Positions 16,949 through 25,268 of a stretch of 60,798 nt of DNA are shown piece after piece. The translations under genes and the position numbers were made by a program. The notes below the pieces were generated by a model, which was given only the letters and a program-made list of their open reading frames with translations, made no database searches and had not been told where the DNA came from. The DNA comes from Thiohalophilus sp. (lineage in GTDB: Bacteria > Pseudomonadota > Gammaproteobacteria > UBA6429 > Thiohalophilaceae), in the NCBI RefSeq assembly GCF_034521165.1, contig NZ_JAXHMV010000007.1, forward strand, positions 1 through 60,798, read 5' to 3'. The first letter of the stretch is position 1. Each line of letters starts with the position of its first letter.

Positions 16949-17530
16949 ATGACACCTCGCCCGAGCAATACACAACGCCAGCAACAGTTGATCGAAGCGG
17001 CCAGTCGGCTCGTCCATCAACAGGGTTTTGCGGAAACCACCCTGGCGGCGATCGCCGGCCAGGCGCAGATGCCGAGTGGCAGTATCTATTACTACTTTCG
17101 CAATAAAGACGATGTGGTTCGCGCCATTGTCGAACAGCGGGTGCGTGAGCTTGAGGAGCGGTTGCACGGCTTTGAGCAGCTTGCCTCAGCCGGGGCGATG
17201 ATCGAGGCGGTTATCAATATCTGGCAGGAGGACAGCGAAATCGACGCCCGATATGGCTGCCCCATCGGGAGCTTGTGTTATGAGCTCGCCAAGCAGGGCG
17301 GCGAGAAGCAACAGCTGGCCTCGCAGCCTTTGCGGATTCTGTTGCAGTGGTGCGAAGCGCGTTTTGTCGAGATGGGACACCAGGATCGGGCGGCGGATCT
17401 GGCCCTGCATCTGCTGGCGGCATTGCAGGGTATCAGTTTGATTGCCAATGCGTTAAGTGATCCCGATCTGATCAGGCGCGAGAACGATCAATTGCGCGCC
17501 TGGCTGGCGGATCTTGAATCGGATTATTAA
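16949..17530 (+). CDS. TetR/AcrR family regulator
   Basis: Intact 193-residue regulator. The N-terminal helix-turn-helix is classic: QQLIEAASRLVHQQGFAETTLAAIAGQAQMPSGSIYYYF at residues 12-50 with the recognition helix at about 36-46. The C-terminal half (DARYGCPIGSLCYELA, then LAGLHLLAAL-type helices) resembles the TetR_C group that senses reactive electrophiles or aromatic ligands, and holds two cysteines (GCPIGSLC) that could sense redox or thiols. Located between the molybdenum hydroxylase operon and an exported DsrE-family gene on the same strand; target genes are likely one of these. Confidence 0.9.
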   Translation: MTPRPSNTQRQQQLIEAASRLVHQQGFAETTLAAIAGQAQMPSGSIYYYFRNKDDVVRAIVEQRVRELEERLHGFEQLASAGAMIEAVINIWQEDSEIDARYGCPIGSLCYELAKQGGEKQQLASQPLRILLQWCEARFVEMGHQDRAADLALHLLAALQGISLIANALSDPDLIRRENDQLRAWLADLESDY

Positions 17531-17611
17531 TACAAACTAAAAACACGATAACCAGCCGGCACGGGTTGTCGGGATAACACCACCACCCAACGAGAAGTGA
17601 GGAGAAGCAAG

Positions 17612-18139
17612 ATGAGAAGTATTAATCGAGCACTGCAAGCAATGTTACTGAGCCTGCTATTAGCGCCGTTGTCTATCGCCCAGGCCGAAGAGATGGCGCC
17701 CTACGGCACGGCGAAGACCAATATGCATGAGTACCCGACCATCAATGCTGTTTTTGATGCCAATTACGAGGACCCCAAAAAGCTCAATATTTTGCATGCG
17801 TTTGTCAAAAATACGGCCAAACCGCTCAAGGGCCATATGGTAGTCGTTACCCACGGGCCGGAGCTGCGCCTGTTTGCCAAGGAGAACTACATGAAATATC
17901 AGGGAATCGTCGATAAGCTGGCCGCCCTGGCCGAGGACGGGGTCGATTTCCGGATGTGTAACAATGCGCTGCGTGCAGCGGGCTTTGAACCCTCGGACAT
18001 GCACGGCTTTATTACCGTTGTCCCGGCGGGTTTTCCGGAGATTGCCTACCTGCAGTCCAAGGGCTATGAGTACATCAACCCGATTCCGTACTCGGTACGC
18101 GATGTGCGTTATCTCGATCAGCCACAGAAGAAAAAGTAA
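17612..18139 (+). CDS. Exported DsrE/DsrF-family protein
   Basis: A 175-residue protein. ATG 17612 behind GAGGAGAAGCAAG starts a cleavable Sec signal (MRSINRALQAMLLSLLLAPL, AQA cut). The mature part is a DsrE-like domain with LHAFVKNTAKPLKGHMVVVTHGPELRL, a single Cys in FRMCNNALRAAGFEPSDM near residue 115 and GFITVVPAGFPEIAYLQSKGYEYI. Cytoplasmic DsrE/TusD proteins carry persulfide on the equivalent Cys. The exported type is common in sulfur oxidisers, and a periplasmic sulfur-binding role is inferred. It follows the TetR gene by 81 bases and may be its target. Confidence 0.85.
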   Translation: MRSINRALQAMLLSLLLAPLSIAQAEEMAPYGTAKTNMHEYPTINAVFDANYEDPKKLNILHAFVKNTAKPLKGHMVVVTHGPELRLFAKENYMKYQGIVDKLAALAEDGVDFRMCNNALRAAGFEPSDMHGFITVVPAGFPEIAYLQSKGYEYINPIPYSVRDVRYLDQPQKKK

Positions 18140-18175
18140 CTAAATAAGTGTTCCGAATACCCGAACACTTTGTTC

Positions 18176-18253
18176 AAAAGATTGCTTCGCTTCGCTCGCA
18201 ATGACCGAAAATCGTGGGTCATTGCGAGGAACAACGTGACGAAGCAATCTCTC
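18176..18253. repeat. Dispersed palindromic repeat (GTCATTGCGAGG type)
   Basis: An imperfect inverted repeat with outer arms AGATTGCTTCG and CGAAGCAATCT and inner arms GCAATGAC and GTCATTGC. This sequence family is widely dispersed between genes in many bacteria. It separates the DsrE-family gene from its terminator. Confidence 0.85.
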
Positions 18254-18299
18254 TGGACTGGTATTCGGGACGCTTGTTTAGTTAGTGGTAACGCTCTGG

Positions 18300-18325
18300 A
18301 AGGGGATGTGCCTCTCCCCTTTTTT
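18300..18325 (+). terminator. Intrinsic terminator
   Basis: AAGGGGA and TCCCCTT arms around an 8-base loop, followed by a run of T. It lies 160 bases past the exported DsrE-family gene and before the convergent dedA-like gene. Confidence 0.65.
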
Positions 18326-18426
18326 ATGTGCTGCTCACAAAATGGTGATAATCCTTGCGCTGTTTGTCATTGAAAACGGGATACGTAGCCGGGAGCTTAT
18401 AAGAAACGCTGATGGGTTTTGATTTG

Positions 18427-18984
18427 TCATAATTGCATCCGATGCCGGGCATACAGGCCGGCGATCAGCAGACCAACAAGCAGTGCCGCGCCAGCCAGCC
18501 AGTACTGGTACTCCTCCAGGTTCTCCAGCAGCTTTTCCGCACCCTTGCCCAGGGCAAAGCCGGCCCAGGAGACGCCCAGTCCCCAGACCGTGGCCGGTAT
18601 CAGATCCAGCAGGGTAAAGCGCAGGTGGCTGATGCCGGTCATGCCCAGAGCGAAAGGGGTGATGGCGCGCAGGCCAAACAGACCCCGATAGCCAAAGATG
18701 ATCAGCATATTGTGACGCTCGAGCAGACTGCGAATCCGCGCCACGCGCGGTTGCCACCCGGGGCGATTTTCCAGTACGGCCCGACCCTTGAGGCGGCCGA
18801 GCAGAAAGAAAAACTGGTAGGTCAGGATCGAGCCGATGATTGATGCCATCATCACCCAGTGTAATTCCAGCAGTCCCCGGTGGGCGAGGAAGCCGGCGGT
18901 CAATACAATCGCCTCGCCCTCGACAAAAACGCCGAGCGCGACTGCCAGGTAGCCGTAGGTGGCAATGGCTGATTCGAGCGTCAC
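18427..18984 (-). CDS. DedA family membrane protein
   Basis: About 185 residues, DedA/VTT (SNARE-associated) domain: ESAIATYGYLAVALGVFVEGEAIVLTAGFLAHRG at the start with the family FxExxxxxxPG-like region (here FVEGEAIVLTAG), then FFLLGRLKGRAVLE, ERHNMLIIFGYRGLFGLRAITPFALGMTG with the conserved R near TP, and a last membrane helix. DedA proteins are inner-membrane proteins linked to membrane homeostasis and lipid flipping. The frame extends upstream to 19023, but the GTG at 18984 is preferred because the diverged copy at 33645 begins with ATG at the same codon. Confidence 0.85.
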   Translation of the reverse strand: MTLESAIATYGYLAVALGVFVEGEAIVLTAGFLAHRGLLELHWVMMASIIGSILTYQFFFLLGRLKGRAVLENRPGWQPRVARIRSLLERHNMLIIFGYRGLFGLRAITPFALGMTGISHLRFTLLDLIPATVWGLGVSWAGFALGKGAEKLLENLEEYQYWLAGAALLVGLLIAGLYARHRMQL

Positions 18985-19113
18985 GCGATGGATTCCTCTG
19001 TCTGAAAACCGGGAACGGAGCACGGAATTACCTAATGTTAAGAGGTACTTTGGGCTGATTCAATAACTCAGTCCGACTATATCGTACGCAAGGCAGGCCT
19101 GGACGTTATTCAT

Positions 19114-19578
19114 ATGTCATTACTTTCTTACAGCATATCAATCCCGCTATGGCTTCTGGTCATCATGATCGTCATCATGCTCCCGACCCTGATAAAGCTG
19201 GTCAGGCTAGGCTACCGGTTCAAGCAGGGCGGGCTGGTCAGGGAAGAGCAGGGCGACACGGTTGTCTGGAAAGTGCAGAACCGGATCAGTGCTCCTGACC
19301 CCAAAAAGCGCGCATCAGCCAGGAATGAAGAGAAAGAGAAGGAGCGCGAAAAGAAGGCGGAACTGGCCCGGATTCTGACGATACTCATAAAGGAAGGCGA
19401 CAAGGGTGTGTTGATGAAAACCATTGCCGACAGGATGGGTATCAGTATGATCCATGCGCAACATGCCATGAAAAAGCTTGTAGATAAAGGTATGGTGGAA
19501 GAGGTTGCCGGTGTCAGCGGCACGAAGTATTACCTGACCCAGGCGGGCAAAGAATATTGTCGCCGTAAAGCGAAATAA
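19114..19578 (+). CDS. Membrane-anchored winged-helix DNA-binding protein
   Basis: A 154-residue protein with one N-terminal membrane helix (residues 9-29, PLWLLVIMIVIMLPTLIKLV), a basic region, a charged coiled linker (ARNEEKEKEREKKAELARIL) and a C-terminal winged helix (about 95-150) with KTIADRMGISMIHAQHAMKKLVDKGMVEEV, the layout of MarR-like or ArsR-like DNA-binding domains. The wing appears as GVSGTKYYLT. A membrane-tethered DNA-binding protein is unusual. It lies upstream of the CbiX-like gene on the same strand and is missing at the matching place of the second copy of this locus. Target and signal unknown. Confidence 0.7.
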   Translation: MSLLSYSISIPLWLLVIMIVIMLPTLIKLVRLGYRFKQGGLVREEQGDTVVWKVQNRISAPDPKKRASARNEEKEKEREKKAELARILTILIKEGDKGVLMKTIADRMGISMIHAQHAMKKLVDKGMVEEVAGVSGTKYYLTQAGKEYCRRKAK

Positions 19579-19714
19579 AAAATCAGTAATAAATAGAAGA
19601 TTATATCTGCCCGCCACCACTGTTGGAAGGTTGCGGGGTGATTTGTCCGGGTCTTTGCTCTTCGGCAAAAGCTGATAAGATGGGGTGTGCTCATGACCCG
19701 GGACCAAGAGTTCC

Positions 19715-20524
19715 ATGCCAGTTTACCTGCTTGTCGATAACGGTTCCAAACAACCGGACGCTACATTGTATTTGCGTTGCCTGGCCGCCCGGCTGAGCGA
19801 ACATACGGGCAAGACTATCCACCCGGTCTCGCTGCAGCATGCAGACGCGATTCCCGAGGAGGAACTGGATGGTACGCCCGCGCAGGTGTTTCCCGAATTT
19901 CTCCGGACCCGGTTGGCGCAGGGTGAACAGGAATTTGTGGTGGTGCCGTTGTTCTTCGGACTGAGCCGGGCGATCACCTCGTTTATTCCCGCCGAGGTGG
20001 CGAGACTCAAATCGACATATCCCGAACTGACGGTCAGGGTGGCCCCGGTCACCTGGCCCCTGCCCGAGGGCGAACCGCGCCTGGCGCAGGTCGTGTTCGA
20101 ACATATCCAGCAGGCCCGGCGGCAGAGCGTAGATGGGGCAAAGCTGGTACTGGTCGACCACGGCTCCCCGAGCCCGATGATAACCGAGGTACGCAGGGGC
20201 GTTGCCCAAACTCTGGCAAGGCAACACGGCCTTGAGGTGGACCAGGCGGTCATGGAGCGCCGTGAAGGCAAAGAATACGATTTTAACGGCGATCTGCTCG
20301 CGACCTGGCTGCGACAACAGGCGGAGCGGGGTGTGACAGAGGTGATCGTCGCCATGCTCTTCTTCCTCCCCGGTCGCCATGCCGGCCCGCATGGCGACGT
20401 GGCGGAAATCTGCAATACCGTGACGAGCGATTATCCGCAGCTTAACTACACTATTACCCCCCTGATCATCGACCATCCGTTGTTACTGGAAATTCTCAAA
20501 GATCGTCTTGAAGCGGGAGAGTAG
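19715..20524 (+). CDS. CbiX/sirohydrochlorin chelatase-like protein, two domains
   Basis: Intact 269-residue protein with two CbiX-type domains, resembling sirohydrochlorin cobalto/ferrochelatases. The first begins VYLLVDNGSKQPD where the family has GHGSR, so the metal-site His is Asn; the second begins LVLVDHGSPSP near residue 147 and keeps the His. A second metal-binding region is visible as FFLPGRHAGPHGDVAEI near residue 217. The DNGS form is also present in the frameshifted copy at 34442, so it is not an error. If active, it inserts Fe or Co into sirohydrochlorin for sirohaem or cobalamin; the second domain is the likelier catalytic one. Confidence 0.85.
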   Translation: MPVYLLVDNGSKQPDATLYLRCLAARLSEHTGKTIHPVSLQHADAIPEEELDGTPAQVFPEFLRTRLAQGEQEFVVVPLFFGLSRAITSFIPAEVARLKSTYPELTVRVAPVTWPLPEGEPRLAQVVFEHIQQARRQSVDGAKLVLVDHGSPSPMITEVRRGVAQTLARQHGLEVDQAVMERREGKEYDFNGDLLATWLRQQAERGVTEVIVAMLFFLPGRHAGPHGDVAEICNTVTSDYPQLNYTITPLIIDHPLLLEILKDRLEAGE

Positions 20525-20659
20525 TTAAAAGTGCCGGCTAGTATACAGAGGATCCGGCCGGCAAGAGACCGGTTCTATTGCAATTCGTAAGCCCCGTTGT
20601 CCGTTACAGCGATTTTGTCCAGGGTTTACTGACCACACGATTTGGCATATAGATCGGAT

Positions 20660-21364
20660 ATGAATATGAACTCGATCCTCGTGACGGGTAGCAACCGCGG
20701 GCTAGGTCTGGAATGGGTGCGTCAGTATGCACAGCTGGGATGGCGGGTCTACGCTACGTGTCGCTTTCCGGAGCAGGCCGATGAACTGCACAAGCTGGCA
20801 AGTGACCATCCGAATGTCTCCGTCCATCCGCTTGATGTCACCCGGGCCGAGCAGATCGGGGCGCTGGCCAGAGAATTGAGCGATGTTGCCATCGATATTC
20901 TGGTGAATAATGCCGGTGTTTATTACGAACGCTGGGGCAAGGACAAACTCGGTAGCATTGATTATGCCAACTGGCAGCAGACCTTCGCGGTGAACGTCCT
21001 GGGGGCCATGCGGGTCAGTGAAGCCTTGCTGGATGCGGTTGCCCGCAGCCGGCGCCGTCTGCTGGTTGGCATCAGCAGCCACATGGGCAGCATCACGGAT
21101 ATCGACAGTGGCAAGAATTACGCCTATCGTTCCAGCAAGGCGGCCCTGAACGCGGCTATGACCGGTTTATCCCATGAAGTCGCGCCGCGCAAGGTCGGTG
21201 TGTTGTTGCTGCATCCCGGTTGGGTCCAGACCCGCATGGGAGGCGATTCGGCGCCGTATACACCTGCCGAGAGTGTGCAGGGGATGCGTCAAATCATCGA
21301 TGATTTCACGCTTGAGCAGTCAGGCGTCTTTCTGCGTTTTGACGGCACCCCAATGCCCTGGTGA
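20660..21364 (+). CDS. Short-chain dehydrogenase/reductase
   Basis: Intact 234-residue classical SDR. Residues 6-16 form the NAD(P)-binding TGSNRGLG motif; NNAGVYYERWG is at about 84-94; catalytic Ser region LLVGISSHMGS near 136 and YAYRSSKAALN (YxxxK) near 153. The pattern resembles C-factor-like SDRs. ATG 20660 is preferred to the TTG at 20642. No operon partner; it follows the CbiX-like gene by 135 bases. Substrate unknown. Confidence 0.88.
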   Translation: MNMNSILVTGSNRGLGLEWVRQYAQLGWRVYATCRFPEQADELHKLASDHPNVSVHPLDVTRAEQIGALARELSDVAIDILVNNAGVYYERWGKDKLGSIDYANWQQTFAVNVLGAMRVSEALLDAVARSRRRLLVGISSHMGSITDIDSGKNYAYRSSKAALNAAMTGLSHEVAPRKVGVLLLHPGWVQTRMGGDSAPYTPAESVQGMRQIIDDFTLEQSGVFLRFDGTPMPW

Positions 21365-21623
21365 CAGGTAGCCGGATAGTCCCTCCAACAAGCAGGTCTG
21401 CAAACTTGTAATGACCTGACCGGACATCGCGTCAGAGAATGGAATATCGGATTTCTCCGGGGAATATTTGATTTCCATCCGGTTCGCTGTTACACCTTGG
21501 TCAGCGGATATCGATAATTCAGGAATTTCGAGATGTAGCCGTCAATATGAAAGCCTGCGGATGGCGGCTGATCGTTGTTCCGGCAACCTCGATTAATATC
21601 TCTTTTGCAAAAGAGGAAGGGCG

Positions 21624-23045
21624 ATGGGAATGTCACGTTCAGGATTGGCGATTGGTCTGTTCCTGATTACGCTGCTGCTCGCCTGGGTTTTTCATGGTAC
21701 CGGTGTCGTGGGTAATGATGCCGGCCGCAACATTTATATCCCTCAAACGCTGACGATACCCCTGCAGGTGAAGGCGGCTTACAACGGCGAGAAGATGTTC
21801 TTCCGTTACCGGTGGCCCGCAAAGCAGCCGCATATATACCATGACATGCTCCGTTATCAGGACGGCAAGTGGCTGCGTATCGGCAAAAGCCCGATCGGCC
21901 GGCAGCCGCAGGGGATCTACGAGGATCGAGTGACGATGCTGGTGGACGACGGTCGCGTGCCGGCGTTCGACAAATACGGCGGTTATGCCACTATCGGTAA
22001 CGGCATGCGGTTTTTCACCGACGAGGCGGATGCTGCAGCGGTCAAGGCCCATCCCTACCTTGGTGGAAAGAAAGGCAAGTCCGATGTGCGCAAGTACCTG
22101 CCTGCCACGCGAACCGACCCGGCGGACTGGACATCGATCGTCCCCGAACAGGAACTGGGCGAGCTGCGTGAGGCGGGCTACTTTCTGGATTTGTGGCATT
22201 GGCGGGCGCATCGTTCCAATCCGATTGGCAAGTCCGATGATCAGTTTGTGGCCGAGTACCGCTATGGTGATGAGGGGCAGGGCGTCTATACCACCAACTG
22301 GGACAGTGCGAACAACCGGCCCATGTGGATGTTCGACCCGGACAAGGTTGGTTTTGCCGCACTCAGCTGGGCGGACCTGGAACAAAAGCGGCTGGGTTTC
22401 GACGATATCTATTACTTGCGCAAGGCCGAGGCCATACCCTTCGATCCGGATCATGCCTGGGAGGATGGCGATACCCTGCCACGGCGGATGTTGCGGCCGG
22501 GGTCGGGCTCTCATTCCGACATCAGCGTCTCAAGTCAGGGGCGCTGGCGGGCGGGGTACTGGGAGGTGACCCTGGAGCGGGCTCTGGACACGGGCCATCC
22601 GTTGGATGACAAGGCCTTTGTCCACAAACAGCTGTACTGGCTGGCCTTCGCGGTTCACCGTAACGCGAGTGGTGGCCGCTGGCACTACGTGTCGTTGCCG
22701 GTCACGCTGGGCATGGAACGCGATGCGCCGTTACGCGCGGCACGCTTCGAGGGCGAGCAACCCGGCTGGCAACAGGACTGGTTTGAGGTGACGTTGTTTT
22801 ATCCCGGGCAGGTCAGCTGGCCGCTGTTGACCAGTCACGCCCATGCCGGCGCGGAGAAGATCGCGCAGGATGTCCCAGTCGCTTCCCGGCATACACCGAA
22901 ACAACTGGCCCATTACGGGGTCGAAATGGAATTCAATGCGGCGATTATCACTCACTGGTTCTGGACCCTGATTGCCGGTATGTTGCTGATTACCGGATTC
23001 GGATTTGCATTGGTGCGCACGCTGCAGGCAGAGACGAGGCGATAA
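21624..23045 (+). CDS. Ethylbenzene dehydrogenase-related haem-domain protein, membrane anchored
   Basis: A 473-residue protein with an N-terminal membrane segment (SGLAIGLFLITLLLAWVFHG), a large periplasmic body, and a second membrane helix near the C-terminus (ITHWFWTLIAGMLLITGFGFALV). The body shows the pattern of the cytochrome c-552/DMSO reductase-like haem-binding (EB_dh) domain: QVKAAYNGEKMFFRYRWPAKQPHIYHDMLRYQDGKW, EDRVTMLVDDG, LDLWHWRAHRSNPIGKSDD and AGYWEVTLERALDTG. In relatives this domain binds b-type haem and passes electrons. The DUF2231 gene follows after 3 bases, suggesting a membrane redox pair. No cytochrome c CxxCH motif is visible. Confidence 0.8.
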   Translation: MGMSRSGLAIGLFLITLLLAWVFHGTGVVGNDAGRNIYIPQTLTIPLQVKAAYNGEKMFFRYRWPAKQPHIYHDMLRYQDGKWLRIGKSPIGRQPQGIYEDRVTMLVDDGRVPAFDKYGGYATIGNGMRFFTDEADAAAVKAHPYLGGKKGKSDVRKYLPATRTDPADWTSIVPEQELGELREAGYFLDLWHWRAHRSNPIGKSDDQFVAEYRYGDEGQGVYTTNWDSANNRPMWMFDPDKVGFAALSWADLEQKRLGFDDIYYLRKAEAIPFDPDHAWEDGDTLPRRMLRPGSGSHSDISVSSQGRWRAGYWEVTLERALDTGHPLDDKAFVHKQLYWLAFAVHRNASGGRWHYVSLPVTLGMERDAPLRAARFEGEQPGWQQDWFEVTLFYPGQVSWPLLTSHAHAGAEKIAQDVPVASRHTPKQLAHYGVEMEFNAAIITHWFWTLIAGMLLITGFGFALVRTLQAETRR

Positions 23046-23048
23046 GCG

Positions 23049-23597
23049 ATGGAAGCCTATCATCACATGCTGGTGCATTTCCCGCTTGCCCTGTGGACGA
23101 CCGGGGCCATTATTATTCTGGTGAGGACCGTCTCCGCCGGCCGCTTTGCCCTGGCGGCAGATCGGGTGCTGGCCCCGATTCTGTGGCTGGGGACGGCCCT
23201 CGGTCTGCTGGCCTATGCCAGCGGCTTGCTGGTCTGGTCGCCGGAGGCGATCACCTACACACCCATGGGCCGCAATCATATTCTCGCCGCAACCTGGACC
23301 CTGGCCTACTGGGCGCTGATTGCCGTGTTGCGTCAGCGTGCAGGCGAGGCGGTCTGGAAAGGCCACAATCGCTGGTTGATGCTGTTGCTCGGGGCACTGG
23401 GCGGTGTATTGCTGGCGGTGGCCGGAACCCTGGGGGGACATCTGACCGGTAGCGCCACCGCGTTGTCCAGCGTATTGCGAGCATTGGGTTGGGAGGTCTA
23501 CACGACATTCTATATGCCCGTCTGGATGATTGTGATTACCTGTCTTGTCGCGCTTTCGCTGGTGATTATAGGCATACAAAGTCGACGCCCTGAATAA
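23049..23597 (+). CDS. DUF2231 membrane protein
   Basis: A 182-residue integral membrane protein with about five helices. It starts MEAYHHMLVHFPLALWTTG, the diagnostic DUF2231 beginning with His residues that could ligate haem, and has further His at HNRWLML and GHLTGS. GATAAGCGATGG links it to the previous gene with a 3-base gap. Such proteins commonly accompany cytochromes; with the EB_dh protein it may form a quinone-to-haem electron path. That is inference. Confidence 0.8.
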   Translation: MEAYHHMLVHFPLALWTTGAIIILVRTVSAGRFALAADRVLAPILWLGTALGLLAYASGLLVWSPEAITYTPMGRNHILAATWTLAYWALIAVLRQRAGEAVWKGHNRWLMLLLGALGGVLLAVAGTLGGHLTGSATALSSVLRALGWEVYTTFYMPVWMIVITCLVALSLVIIGIQSRRPE

Positions 23598-23680
23598 AAC
23601 CGGGAATGGCGCGGTACCGGGGATATCCCGGGCTTCCCCTCAAGTCGGCGCCGCTCAGGTTGGCCGGCTGGCCCGGGCTT

Positions 23681-23818
23681 ATGGATATTCTGCTGCTTTT
23701 GGGGATTCTTGCTCTGGAAATGTTGGCCGGTTGTGGCACCATGAGTGCTTACGAGCCACCGAAAGAGAAGCAGCCTCACGCTAACGTGACTGCCCTGCTA
23801 CGGCATATGAGCAAATAA
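23681..23818 (+). CDS. Small lipoprotein
   Basis: The frame is open from 23606, but ATG 23681 starts a 45-residue prolipoprotein: MDILLLLGILALEMLAGCG has the hydrophobic core and an LAGC lipobox with Cys at residue 18. The mature part is only 28 residues (SAYEPPKEKQPHANVTALL). It follows DUF2231 on the same strand and may belong to its operon. A weak ribosome site leaves some doubt. Confidence 0.55.
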   Translation: MDILLLLGILALEMLAGCGTMSAYEPPKEKQPHANVTALLRHMSK

Positions 23819-24052
23819 AGCTCAAAAACGGAAAATTCAAGTTGAAACCTGTCGCGCGGTCCCAAAACACCTGAGAGATACGCGCAGGTATATGTAGCGA
23901 ACAGCCCTGTATTGCTGCTTATATGGCCGGGGAGAGCCGGGGTGATTCCTCGGCTTTCCCTGCACGGCGTCTTATTTTCGCCTGTCCTGGAAATTATCCG
24001 GTAATGGTCAATAATTAGGTAGCGAGAACTACAGATCAAGTCCGAGGGTGTG

Positions 24053-24628
24053 ATGAAAAAGATCGCGACATTGGGTGTGGCAGCATGCATGCTGCTGCTA
24101 CCCGCTTATGTTTTTGCCCTGCAAATCAAGGGCGTCAAGTTCCCCGAACAGATTACGCAGGAAGCTTCACAGCAGAAACTGGTCCTGAACGGCGCGGGCG
24201 TTCGTGCCAAGTTCATTTTTGATATTTATATCGGCGCACTCTATCTCCCCGAGCGTTCAGACAGTATCAAAAAAATTCTGGACGATGGATCGCCCAGGCG
24301 CGTTGTTATGCACTTTCTTTATGACGAGATCGAAAAAAAGAAAATGCACTCCGCCTGGACAGAGGGGTTTGAGGATAATCTGACGGATGCGCAGTTCACC
24401 GGTTTGCAATCCGAGATAGACACATTCAATGCCGCGTTTGGTAATATCGTGGAGGGCGATGTCGTTATTATCGACTTTCTGCCTGACAGCAATACTGTGG
24501 TACGAATTAACAACACGGAAAAAACCCGAATCAGTGGTGCCGATTTTCAGCGCGCCTTGCTATCTATCTGGCTGGGGGAATCACCGGTGGACGGCAGGCT
24601 GAAGAGGGCAATGTTGGGACGGGAGTAG
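24053..24628 (+). CDS. Chalcone-isomerase-like exported protein
   Basis: 191 residues with a Sec signal (MKKIATLGVAACMLLLPAYVFA). The mature domain shows the bacterial chalcone isomerase-like (CHI-fold) pattern: IKGVKFPEQI, KLVLNGAGVRAKFIFDIYIGALYLP, RRVVMHFLYDEIEKKKMHSAWTEGF, and the C-terminal ALLSIWLGESPVDGRLKRAMLG. This family is periplasmic and fatty-acid-binding in related proteins; it is not expected to make flavonoids. ATG 24053 follows a GTG one codon earlier. Confidence 0.88.
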   Translation: MKKIATLGVAACMLLLPAYVFALQIKGVKFPEQITQEASQQKLVLNGAGVRAKFIFDIYIGALYLPERSDSIKKILDDGSPRRVVMHFLYDEIEKKKMHSAWTEGFEDNLTDAQFTGLQSEIDTFNAAFGNIVEGDVVIIDFLPDSNTVVRINNTEKTRISGADFQRALLSIWLGESPVDGRLKRAMLGRE

Positions 24629-24803
24629 TTTGCTGGGCTACCTTTCACCTGACATTGGGGCAGGAAAGATCAGCCTGAATTCCCCTCGGGAAAGATGATT
24701 TTATCTCAGCGTTTTACGTGTGCCGTTGTCGTCTATACTTGAAGGAAGAGTCGGAGTCATGAAACCCACATAGTTCCCCGGTGAATACCGCAAGGAGGAA
24801 CGT

Positions 24804-25136
24804 ATGACCGCCGTAAGACAAAATACAAATTTGCCGGAAATGGATGAAGCCGGGCTCATCGTCGATCCGGCGCAGTGGACGGAAGAGGCCGCTAACACTA
24901 TTGCGGAGCAACTGAAGGTGGCGCCGCTGACAGACAACCATTGGCTGGTGATCTACAGTTTGCGGGATTACTACAAGAAATTCGGGGTGGCGCCGGCCAT
25001 GAACAGCGTCTGCCATCGCCTGGGTAAAGAAAAGTTCTGGGTACATGATTTGTTTCAAAGTTGCCTCAACGCATGGCGTATTGCCGGATTGCCCAATCCT
25101 GGTGAGGAGGCCAAATCTTATCTCAATGATATGTAA
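24804..25136 (+). CDS. DsrC/TusE-family protein lacking the conserved C-terminal cysteines
   Basis: A 110-residue DsrC-fold protein: DEAGLIVDPAQWTEEAANTIAEQL, NHWLVIYSLRDYYKKFGVAPAMNSV and an end matching AGLPNP. In DsrC the C-terminal arm carries two cysteines (one at CxxAGLP, one penultimate); TusE keeps the last. Here AWRIAGLPNP has Trp in place of the first and the tail ends in SYLNDM without the second. A Cys in FQSC is three residues earlier. It therefore looks like the cysteine-less DsrC-like group (RspA type), proposed as regulators. A strong AAGGAGG ribosome site precedes the ATG. No dsrAB genes are seen. Confidence 0.82.
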   Translation: MTAVRQNTNLPEMDEAGLIVDPAQWTEEAANTIAEQLKVAPLTDNHWLVIYSLRDYYKKFGVAPAMNSVCHRLGKEKFWVHDLFQSCLNAWRIAGLPNPGEEAKSYLNDM

Positions 25137-25268
25137 TCCGTGTAAGTCGTAAAATCGGATCGGGAACAGCCAGTGGTCTGAACTGTATCGGGCGTCCGGC
25201 GCCAATCAGGAACTGTCGGTATCGGTCGCTTTGACCAGTATGGATTGCGGCTGTTTGTGGCTGAATGA

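Noticed and set aside
18176..18253. Transposon end or small RNA
   Set aside because: It is a common dispersed palindrome with no transposase and no promoter pattern.
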